NCBI GenBank assembly: GCA_012295275.1
Contig: CM022674.1
Coordinates: 1,868,242 to 1,908,241 of the forward strand
Length of the DNA stretch: 40,000 nucleotides
Reading direction: 5' to 3'
Origin: Chrysomallon squamiferum
Lineage: Eukaryota; Mollusca; Gastropoda; Neomphalida; Peltospiridae
In this document: piece by piece, positions 35,885-40,000 of the stretch
Numbering within the stretch: position 1 is the first letter of the stretch
Layout of the letters: every line of letters begins with the position of its first letter
Program-made: the position numbers and the translations under genes
The notes under the pieces: model-generated
Databases searched by the model: none
Seen by the model: the letters and a program-made list of their open reading frames with translations, nothing else
Told to the model about the DNA's origin: nothing

Positions 35885-36486
35885 TTTGATTGCTTTTCCT
35901 GTTCCAGTGTCCAAGGAAATGAAGGATGTAAATATAAATATTTGATGAAAGGTACACAGTTAGAGTTTGATAGCATGGAATTGGTGTAAATATAGTGAAA
36001 ATACATTTCTGATATTGATTTTTCTATCAAAATGTATAATATTAATTAATAATTAGTAAATTACTAAGAACATGTTAAAGATGTTATTTAGGTAATTGTG
36101 TCTAATAAAAAAACAAAATAAAAATAAAACATTTACGAACCATAAAAAATACAATATATTTACAGCTATTCAAAAATTCTATTTCCACAATTGCTTTAAT
36201 TTTCCAGTTTTTATCTGTATATAATTAGAATCAAAATGAAGATTATGCAGCATAATAATACTCTGAACCAAGAAGAACTGCGCTGAAAAACAACACAGAT
36301 ATTGGCGATAATTACCTTTTTATCTATTCTCACTTCAAAAATCTGACCATCTTTCAAAGGTTCTGCACCAAGAATAACACCATTATTAAACTCCTGGGTT
36401 GGATGATTACGTTTGGCAGTGCGGTTGCCATTTGACAGGGTTACAAGTGTTCCCGTTCTACTGTGAAACTGCGGTAACGCAGCCAT
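13605..36486 (-). CDS. NEURL4: Neuralized-like protein 4, complete gene, 27 coding exons
   Basis: This gene encodes a large adaptor built of six Neuralized homology repeats (NHR) and a conserved C-terminal domain. In vertebrates NEURL4 binds HERC2 and CP110 at centrosomes and limits CP110; the fly relative modulates Notch signalling through Mib1. It has no RING finger. Joining 27 minus-strand exons gives 4371 nt (1456 residues plus TGA), all with GT-AG borders and matching phases. That is slightly shorter than the roughly 1560-residue human protein. The start is firm because an in-frame TAG lies three bases before the ATG at 36486. Repeated NHR signatures ([28 protein letters not shown]) and the ending [10 protein letters not shown]...YALLIKVE identify the family. 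The ATG lies 201 bp from the divergent ING4/5 start. Exon coordinates are given in the domain entries. The largest intron, about 4.5 kb, lies between exons 11 and 12. Confidence 0.93.
14602..14645. repeat. (CA)n microsatellite, NEURL4 intron
   Basis: A CA dinucleotide run between exons 25 and 26. The same intron also holds the AAGGGAGATAACT array at its donor end. TG (13976-13996) and TA (14088-14120) runs lie in the next intron downstream, between exons 26 and 27. Confidence 0.85.
15116..15241. repeat. 22-bp tandem array at the exon 25 donor
   Basis: About five and a half copies of a 22-bp unit such as AAGGGAGATAACTCAGTACA plus TG, degrading leftward (AAGGAAGACAACTCAGTAC). On the transcribed strand the first copy supplies the intron start: CTACCTG|GTTAGTTATCTC. 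The unit contains the AGGGAGATAACT word that I associate with molluscan non-coding DNA (from memory). Confidence 0.8.
15780..15900. repeat. (ACT)n / (CTG)n imperfect trinucleotide repeat
   Basis: An imperfect ACT/ACC/CTG trinucleotide tract in the intron just upstream (on the minus strand) of exon 24. The Val/Leu-rich open frame through it is an artefact. Confidence 0.8.
16731..16920 (-). repeat. 32-33-bp array duplicating the exon 22 end and donor
   Basis: Six copies of a unit that on the minus strand reads AAAAAGCTGATATAGACGAT, then G|GTAAGTAATTTG. The TTACCAT cores start at 16731, 16763, 16796 (TCACCAT variant), 16829, 16861 and 16894, so spacings are 32, 33, 33, 32 and 33. The copy at 16894 is the true exon 22 end; the other five lie in the intron. 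Each holds about 21 exon-like bases plus a donor. Reading past the true donor gives an immediate in-frame stop (GGT AAG TAA). Confidence 0.9.
16898..18955 (-). CDS. NEURL4: NEURL4 exons 19-22: NHR6
   Basis: Exon 19 is 18782-18955 ([30 protein letters not shown]), exon 20 is 18085-18243 ([26 protein letters not shown]), exon 21 is 17603-17782 ([41 protein letters not shown]) and exon 22 is 16898-16979 ([19 protein letters not shown], ending EKADIDD). The last NHR is complete. The 3' end of exon 22, together with its donor (GATG|GTAAGT), is copied five times into the following intron. Confidence 0.92.
18288..18500. repeat. AAGT/AAAT tetranucleotide-rich intron
   Basis: Degenerate TAAG and AAAT tetranucleotide copies in the intron between exons 19 and 20, close upstream (minus strand) of exon 20. 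A poly-A run lies at 18498-18514. Confidence 0.75.
18985..19044. repeat. (ATTT)n microsatellite
   Basis: About 15 ATTT copies lying 30 bases upstream (minus strand) of the exon 19 acceptor at 18956. Confidence 0.9.
19258..20010 (-). repeat. About 71-bp minisatellite copying the exon 18 donor
   Basis: About ten intronic copies of a unit holding CTAACCTGGTGTGTGGAGTT and GTTAGTAAGTTAGTAGACAG. The CCTGG cores are at 19303, 19370, 19441, 19511, 19578, 19655, 19726, 19797, 19868 (TCTGG), 19939 and 20006. Spacing is mostly 71, with 67, 70 and 77 variants. The copy at 20006 is the true exon 18 junction (minus strand CACCAG|GTTAGTGTG). All intronic copies keep the donor GT except 19868, where it is AT. 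Continuing past the true donor reaches an in-frame TAA after nine codons. Confidence 0.92.
20007..22007 (-). CDS. NEURL4: NEURL4 exons 15-18: NHR5
   Basis: Exon 15 is 21868-22007 ([28 protein letters not shown]), exon 16 is 21032-21244 ([42 protein letters not shown]), exon 17 is 20555-20653 ([30 protein letters not shown]) and exon 18 is 20007-20129 ([18 protein letters not shown], then the linker [17 protein letters not shown]). From exon 15 onward all borders up to exon 21 are phase 0. The acceptor tract of exon 18 is a (GTTT)n repeat on the minus strand. Its donor starts an array of about 71-bp repeats that copies the donor ten more times. Confidence 0.92.
20132..20520. repeat. AAAC/AAAT/GATA tetranucleotide tract at the exon 18 acceptor
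   Basis: On the minus strand the (GTTT)n part runs directly into TTTAG|AATGTG, so the microsatellite itself forms the pyrimidine tract of exon 18. Farther out the motif changes to GATA-, AATC- and AAAT-like tetranucleotides. Confidence 0.85.
21285..21560. repeat. Degenerate ATTT/ATTC tetranucleotide tract
   Basis: Mixed ATTT, ATTC and TTAC tetranucleotide repeats in the intron between exons 15 and 16. They are followed by GTCT and CATC repeats at about 21615-21790. Confidence 0.75.
22595..28902 (-). CDS. NEURL4: NEURL4 exons 11-14: NHR4
   Basis: Exon 11 is 28660-28902 (linker, then [39 protein letters not shown]), exon 12 is 24114-24192 ([18 protein letters not shown]), exon 13 is 23383-23561 ([28 protein letters not shown]) and exon 14 is 22595-22729 ([18 protein letters not shown], then a Ser/Pro-rich linker). 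The segment joining the halves of exon 13 ([20 protein letters not shown]) differs from the usual NYG..LD pattern of sister repeats. Exon 12 is short (79 nt). Its acceptor side carries a 26-bp minisatellite. Confidence 0.92.
22921..22960. repeat. (CT)n microsatellite, NEURL4 intron
   Basis: A pure CT run of about 38 bases in the intron between exons 13 and 14. The following 300 bases (about 22990-23300) are a degenerate series of TCTAACCATTAATCTACTCA-like copies with no coding potential. Confidence 0.8.
24196..24760. repeat. 26-bp minisatellite upstream of the exon 12 acceptor
   Basis: About twenty copies of a 26-bp unit like ACATCAATGACAACATTAAA plus ATATCA, with clean 26-base spacing around 24361-24440 and more decay at both ends. 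The array starts right at the acceptor: on the minus strand CATTGATGTTTTACAG|GTGTGACA. Part of a unit therefore supplies the bases just before the AG. No intronic copy carries the AG itself. Confidence 0.85.
24761..28659. other. Rest of the largest NEURL4 intron (exons 11-12)
   Basis: No exon, RNA gene or mobile-element protein was recognised on either strand. The stretch is AT-rich and holds CA then GA runs at 25981-26067, CA at 26589-26619, and A/AAT runs around 27160-27240 and 27540-27604. Two faint low-complexity frames (27185-27430 and 27498-27692) are open only because of homopolymer A runs. Confidence 0.5.
25981..26067. repeat. (CA)n(GA)n compound microsatellite
   Basis: About 40 bases of CA repeat followed directly by about 44 bases of GA repeat inside the largest NEURL4 intron. 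Confidence 0.92.
29247..29400 (-). repeat. 33-bp array duplicating the exon 10 donor
   Basis: Units at 29281-29313, 29314-29346 and 29347-29379 are nearly identical (ACATTACCTGACTGGCTAAC, then TTAATTATCTAAC). A more diverged unit precedes them from 29247. The final partial unit, 29380-29400, is the true junction. On the minus strand every unit reads GTTAGCCAGTCAG|GTAATGTG against GTTAGCCAATCAG|GTAATGTG at the exon. About 13 exonic bases and at least 8 intronic donor bases are therefore copied. Reading on from the true donor stops in frame after seven codons. Confidence 0.92.
29387..30899 (-). CDS. NEURL4: NEURL4 exons 8-10: NHR3
   Basis: Exon 8 is 30812-30899 ([19 protein letters not shown]), exon 9 is 29887-30154 ([51 protein letters not shown]) and exon 10 is 29387-29549 ([44 protein letters not shown]). 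Phases are 1-2, 2-0 and 0-1. A complete NHR results. The exon 10 donor (ATCAG|GTAATG) is the edge of a 33-bp tandem array that repeats the same junction. Confidence 0.92.
29697..29771. repeat. (GATA)n microsatellite
   Basis: An imperfect GATA/GAGA tract in the NEURL4 intron between exons 9 and 10, next to (AT)n. Confidence 0.85.
30900..31421. other. NEURL4 intron between exons 7 and 8
   Basis: AT-rich sequence with AAAT and AAC copies and no coding potential. Donor TTCG|GTAAAA and acceptor GTGCAG are the only functional signals I see. Confidence 0.5.
31422..34239 (-). CDS. NEURL4: NEURL4 exons 4-7: linker and NHR2
   Basis: Exon 4 is 33941-34239, exon 5 is 33101-33224, exon 6 is 32439-32527 and exon 7 is 31422-31695. 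Exon 4 opens with a helical Asn/Leu/Ala-rich linker ([18 protein letters not shown]) and then begins the second NHR ([28 protein letters not shown]). Exon 5 carries [13 protein letters not shown], exon 6 [21 protein letters not shown] and exon 7 [12 protein letters not shown] plus WGVVDLYGM. This is the best conserved part compared with vertebrate NEURL4 as I remember it. Exon 5 ends MRSGHQSG where other NHRs read RSGT, a four-residue insertion exactly at the splice junction. Exon 7 continues into an acidic linker ([10 protein letters not shown]). Confidence 0.92.
31699..32438. other. NEURL4 intron between exons 6 and 7
   Basis: No exon was seen. It contains a short CA run (31971-31993) and ATTT/ACTT tetranucleotide copies (32090-32122). 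Confidence 0.5.
32528..33100. other. NEURL4 intron between exons 5 and 6
   Basis: AT-rich, with a short ACAG run (33057-33094) directly against the exon 5 donor (CAG|GTAATA). No other structure was noted. Confidence 0.5.
33225..33940. other. NEURL4 intron between exons 4 and 5
   Basis: Unique-looking AT-rich sequence. A short plus-strand open frame at 33301-33516 has no splice or start support and is not called. Confidence 0.45.
34251..34320. repeat. (AAT)n microsatellite at the exon 4 acceptor
   Basis: About 22 AAT copies. On the minus strand the repeat runs into GTTATTATTACTGTTACAG, which is the exon 4 acceptor, ending within about 20 bases of it. Confidence 0.9.
34768..34820. repeat. (AAT)n microsatellite beside the exon 3 donor
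   Basis: About 17 AAT copies ending 24 bases from the last base of exon 3 (34844), on the intron side of the donor. Confidence 0.9.
34844..36486 (-). CDS. NEURL4: NEURL4 exons 1-3: NHR1
   Basis: Exon 1 is 36316-36486 (starts [15 protein letters not shown], donor AAG|GTAATT). Exon 2 is 35611-35826 ([14 protein letters not shown] to VMRTAQ, donor CAG|GTAAAG). Exon 3 is 34844-34997 ([13 protein letters not shown] to TAST, donor CTG|GTCAGT). Together they cover one NHR of about 165 residues, starting directly at the N-terminus with no leader. The pattern is [50 protein letters not shown]. The acceptor of exon 2 is preceded directly by an ATT repeat with no normal pyrimidine tract. Confidence 0.92.
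34998..35610. other. NEURL4 intron between exons 2 and 3
   Basis: AT-rich with AAAAT runs (35118-35175) and (AAT)n at 35569-35597, the latter about 13 bases from the exon 2 donor. No exon was seen. Confidence 0.5.
35831..35883. repeat. (AAT)n microsatellite forming the exon 2 acceptor tract
   Basis: About 17 AAT copies. On the minus strand they read (ATT)n directly into CAG|GTTAAC, so no conventional pyrimidine tract separates the repeat from the AG. Confidence 0.92.
35884..36315. other. NEURL4: NEURL4 intron 1, proximal part
   Basis: AT-rich single-copy-looking sequence between the AAT repeat and the exon 1 donor (AAG|GTAATT). No exon or regulatory motif that I could support. Confidence 0.45.
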
Positions 36487-36687
36487 TTTCTAACTGTCAA
36501 ACTGGTGCCCTTGGAGGAATTACGCCAAAGAGAGAAAAACACTTCGGTTATATTCGTGTCGTCTTACATGTTCCGAAATGTTCCGAAGATTCTGATTCTC
36601 GTTCATAAAACATTCCGAAGTTTAACGACTTCGCTCGTCGATTGACCTTAACCTTTAGTTTTCAGTGGTGTATATAAAAATACAAAA
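36487..36687. promoter_or_regulatory. Bidirectional promoter region, NEURL4 / ING4-5
   Basis: Only 201 bp separate the two divergent start codons, so both 5' UTRs and core promoters must lie here or inside the genes. The stretch is richer in CG dinucleotides than its surroundings. It holds three copies of TTCCGAA (36571, 36581 and 36613), whose CGGAA complement is an ETS/GABP-like core. A TGACCTT (36643-36649, reverse complement AAGGTCA) resembles an orphan nuclear receptor half site. In-frame stops precede both starts: TAG at 36490-36492 for NEURL4 and TAA at 36649-36651 for the ING gene. No properly placed TATA box was found. Motif roles are inference. Confidence 0.7.
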
Positions 36688-39483
36688 ATGGCGACGGCAA
36701 TGTATTTGGAGCACTATCTTGACAGTAAGATGTTTTTTATGGAGCTTTACATCCATTAGAAATATAGTTTTAATGCAATCAAATAAAACATTTTTAATTA
36801 CTTGTTTGAAACATAACCTATTGCATTTATGTCAATCTTTATTTTGGAAAGATTGCCAACTGTCTAATGTTAGAAAATGTTTTGGCGCAATTTAATTTCA
36901 TTCTGTCAAAATATTAAATGAATTATACTCGGGTAGAATATGTACTGTTTGAAATAGTTTCTGATAGCTAATTTTAGTGTTTGTTTCATGTAAAACTTAT
37001 CACTGGAAATTATGCATAAATAAAAGATGTGATGAATTGTTTCTATTTAGTAATTTAGTAAATAAATTATTAATAATTATTATTTTAAGTTTGATGTACT
37101 TCTGCAATCTAGACTCTAGAGTCATAGTTGAAAAATTAAATACACGTACAGTATTGTTTCTCTGGAAGATAATAATCAGACACCTTTTCTAGGATGTATA
37201 GATAATAATTAATAGTGTTACTGTTAGTATTACAAAAGGGTTCTTAAGATTACATAACTATTATAGTATTAAACTAGTTGAGCAGTAATAGTATTATATA
37301 TCTCATTCATTGACAGTGTCACTGTTAAATAAGTATCAGACACTACCACTAGTACACAAAGGTAGATACTAATATGTCTGGCTATTTGGTTTTAATTATA
37401 TTTATATATGTTTGATCATTTTACTGGACAAAATTGGAATATGTCATTTAATGATTATGATTCTGAACATATTTACTCATCTATAAGTATAACAGTATAT
37501 TTGTTATGTATCCAAATGTTTCAAATATTGTGGCAATAAGTAAATCATTCTTAAGCCATGTCTGTTATTCTGTAGGTCTTGAAACATTACCATCCGAGCT
37601 TCAGAGAAACTTTAATCTGATGAGAGAACTAGATTCTCGATCACAAGGTAATTTTTATATTTAAAATTTGATTTTTAATTAAAATGCTTAATGTATGTTA
37701 GAGTTTATTAAATATTTTGCCTAGTTATTATATTAATATTTCATTTTAATTTGGGGCTCTCATTTCACTTAATACATTTTTTTTTTTTAATTTATTTTAT
37801 ATTCAGTGTTAAATTATTGTTTAAATTATTCTGATCTTAACTTTCCTTGTTAGTTTAATTTAGATTTTGAGAAACAGAATTATTCAGTTCATGTAATTTT
37901 TAATAAATATTTCTCTTTTTTTTTTTTTTTCATCTTTAAGATCTGATGAAACAAATAGACAAAATGGCTGCAGAGTATCTTGGTAACTGCCGTAATATGG
38001 TCCCACACAAAAGGACGAATCATCTGGATTCGATACAGAAAATGTTTACGAAGAGCAAAGAGTTTGGGGATGACAAAGTTCAGCTGGCCATGCAGACGTA
38101 TGAACTGGTGAGTAATGTTGATCATTTTTAAGCATCTGGGAGTTTGTGTGGTTTATGAGATTTTAAACTTCAACCATGAAGAAGAGAAGAAAAAAAGCAT
38201 AAACTTATGTTGTTGCTGCTGGCTATTGTTTATGTTTCACCTGAGTTTTTATTTATTTATTTGTTTTCTATAGTATCTCCTTGAGGCTTTCAGATAAAAA
38301 ATAGATAAAAAGATGCATACACTAACAGCCTAAAAATATTTTCGTAAACTTCTAGTTATTTTATTTATTTGTATAATAAATGTAGCAGTTGTGATACATA
38401 CTGATAAATTGCTTCAGGATATTTTTATATACATATAAATGATTTTTTTTGTTTTTATTTTTTATTTTTGGTCTAAAATATATTTATGTTTGTAAGAACT
38501 GACATAAAAACCATTTCATGTTTTAAAAAAAAAAAATGTTTTATTTGTTTCTGAATTTTAGTGTACTTTAAAAGAATCATTGTGGATTTTTTGTTTTAGG
38601 TTGACAAACATATACGCAAGCTTGATGCAGATTTAGCAAGATTTGAGGCAGATTTGAAAGAGAAGACTATGTCACAACAGAAAGAAACCACTGAAGTTGG
38701 AAAGAAAAGTAATACTAGTAATGTATTTTTTTTCTTCAATTGTGTTGTTGTTGTTTTTCTTGTAAAAGGTCCTGTAATTTTATGATGTGAATGAAAATTA
38801 AATAATACTCTGTGCAATGTTTACTTTAAGATTATTATTTTTAGAAAAATGTTTTAAATTAGTTTCTAACCAAATATCTTCTTTTTTATATATACATACT
38901 AGCCACTATGTTTTGTGGTTAATTAACATACAGATATAATACCACTACTGTATTTAATTAATAAGTCATACTTAAAAGTAAATAAAGTGTGTTCGCCACA
39001 CTGATGTATAAACTATTTAACTTATTAAATAGTAAGACTTTTTTAATGGTTAATGAAATTATTCATTAAAAATTAATTAATGGGGTAAAATATGCTTTCT
39101 CTTTACCTTGTAAAGTTCCTGCTGTAAAAACTGAACTAAGAATTTATTTATTTATTTATTTGTACTTACCAAGGGGGATAACTTTTGAAAGCATCTGGTG
39201 TTTTTTTATCCTAATCCTATGAAAAAATGAACCTTTTTAAATAGTAAAAAAACAGAATATTTAAAAAAAAAATATTGGTAGTAATTTCCTATTATTTTGT
39301 ATGGTTTTGGTAAATAAATTATTTTAAAAAAAAATGATCCATAACTGAATTGCTTAATTTTTTAAAGTAAATAAAAAGAATATTTTGTAAATTTGCAGAT
39401 AAAGAGAAAAAGAAAAGAAAGTCTCTGAAAGAAGAATTTGAAGACGAGATACCAAAAAAGAAAAAGAAAAAAGGGCAGCCTAT
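36688..39483 (+). CDS. ING4/ING5-type inhibitor of growth protein, 5' exons
   Basis: ING4 and ING5 are readers of histone H3K4me3 in HBO1 (and MOZ/MORF) acetyltransferase complexes in the nucleus. Five exons join in phase: 36688-36724 (MATAMYLEHYLD, donor ACA|GTAAGA), 37576-37647 (LETLPSELQRNFNLMRELD), 37941-38107 (AAEYLGNCRN, FGDDKVQLAMQTYEL), 38600-38708 (VDKHIRKLDADLARFEADLK) and 39399-39483 (NKEKKRKSLKEEFEDE, then PKKKKKKGQP). This gives 156 residues plus two bases. It holds the N-terminal dimerising helical ING domain and the start of the lysine-rich nuclear localisation region. The PHD finger and stop lie beyond the window. Invertebrates usually have a single gene ancestral to ING4 and ING5, so I leave the symbol open. 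Confidence 0.9.
36725..37575 (+). other. ING4/5 intron 1
   Basis: An intron of 851 bp, GTAAGA to TTCTGTAG, AT-rich and nearly free of microsatellites, unlike the NEURL4 introns. No coding or RNA feature was seen. Confidence 0.75.
38108..38599 (+). other. ING4/5 intron 3
   Basis: GTGAGT donor and GTTTTAG acceptor; AT-rich with no recognised element. Confidence 0.75.
38700..38724 (+). promoter_or_regulatory. Tandem 5' splice sites of ING4/5 exon 4
   Basis: Two candidate donors lie nine bases apart: AAGAAAA|GTAATACTA and, nine bases on, ACTA|GTAATG. Exon 4 ends at 38708 or 38717. Both keep the frame; the longer form adds three residues (SNT after GKK) just before the lysine-rich localisation region. 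Neither donor is clearly stronger by eye. Confidence 0.5.
38709..39398 (+). other. ING4/5 intron 4
   Basis: AT-rich with an ATTT run (39143-39161) followed by AAGGGGGATAACT (39172-39184), another copy of the motif seen in the 22-bp array. No coding potential was seen. Confidence 0.65.
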
Positions 39484-40000
39484 GTAAGTCATGTATTAAA
39501 CTTTATTTACCTTCATTATTAAGTGTAGAACTACAAAAATTAATGTTGAATAAAATATATTTATATTGTAAAAGTTTGACACAATTTATATATTTAATTT
39601 CACTACTGTAAATGGTGGTAATGATAATAATAATAATAATAATAATAATAAAGACACTACTGAGTCTAATATTTCACACTATTCCCCTTTAATTTTAACA
39701 TTTACTATTTTTACTTCATATATTATTTGTAGAGAATGAAACTGTTAATTTGATTATTATAAATTTTAGACCTTCAGCGATGTAATCTGTAAACAAAATC
39801 AGTCTGCAAAATGATTAATTTAGAAAAAATGTGAATATTATTTTCAAAAATCTAAGATTTTTGTGAACTATATATAGAGAGAGAGGGATCATGATTTTCT
39901 GTTCAGTTAAGATTGCTGGTCAGAGAACAAAATGAGATTTTGATTAGGAATTTTATTTTGTTTTATTTTTTTAACTTCATCTTTTTTGTTACTTTTCTTA
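39484..40000 (+). other. ING4/5 intron 5, runs off the window
   Basis: It starts with the donor AT|GTAAGT and includes (AAT)n at 39627-39651. No PHD-finger exon (Cys/His-rich) is present in any frame up to 40000, so the remainder of the gene lies to the right. Confidence 0.65.

Noticed and set aside
13605-36486. Several separate small Neuralized genes
   Set aside because: All 27 exons join on one strand with matching phases into one NEURL4-type protein with a single start and stop. Individual open frames are just exons with read-through ends.
36566-36605. Heat shock element made of the GAA/TTC words in the shared promoter
   Set aside because: Spacing between GAA and TTC is irregular (1, 3 and 2 bases). 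Only one pair fits the nGAAnnTTCn pattern.
36669-36680. GTATATAAAAAT as a TATA box for the ING gene
   Set aside because: It ends about eight bases before the ATG, too close to give a normal 5' UTR unless translation begins elsewhere.
1-40000. Transposons, tRNA or rRNA genes
   Set aside because: I looked for transposase or reverse-transcriptase motifs, terminal inverted repeats and tRNA-like boxes by eye and found none that I could support. A profile search could still reveal short SINEs.

Overview
This is eukaryotic nuclear DNA from an animal, most likely a mollusc and perhaps a gastropod. The evidence is spliceosomal introns, very AT-rich non-coding DNA packed with microsatellites, and conserved metazoan genes. 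The lineage guess rests on several copies of an AAGGGAGATAACT-type motif (for example in the 15.1-15.24 kb array), which I associate with molluscan non-coding DNA. That link is from memory and untested.

Layout. (1) About 0.4-8.9 kb, plus strand: the 3' half of an unrecognised gene. Two groups of exons are joined by matching phases, ending at a TGA at 8705-8707. (2) About 8.9-10.5 kb: intergenic. (3) About 10.5-36.49 kb, minus strand: a complete NEURL4 (Neuralized-like protein 4) gene. It can be read as 27 coding exons, 4371 nt including the stop, 1456 residues, with every exon phase matching. It encodes six Neuralized homology repeats (NHR) and the conserved C-terminal domain, and is probably followed by a long 3' UTR. 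(4) 36487-36687: a 201-bp divergent intergenic region that must hold both promoters. (5) 36.69 kb to the end, plus strand: the first five coding exons of an ING4/ING5-type chromatin reader. Its PHD finger lies beyond the window edge.

The most unusual signal is in how the introns are built. Several separate minisatellites sit exactly on exon-intron junctions and repeat the splice site itself. In NEURL4 this affects the donors of exons 10, 18, 22 and 25 and the acceptor side of exon 12. Two donors of the upstream gene show smaller versions. The unit lengths and sequences are unrelated (33, about 71, 32-33, 22, 26, 37 and 21 bp), so each array arose independently. In the best cases each intronic copy keeps a consensus donor, and use of any downstream copy would run into an in-frame stop. 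Several other exons have microsatellites directly at their acceptors.

NEURL4 (a HERC2- and CP110-associated centrosomal adaptor in other animals) and ING4/5 (an H3K4me3 reader in HBO1 acetyltransferase complexes) are not known to act in one pathway. Their shared promoter suggests co-expression as housekeeping genes, nothing more.
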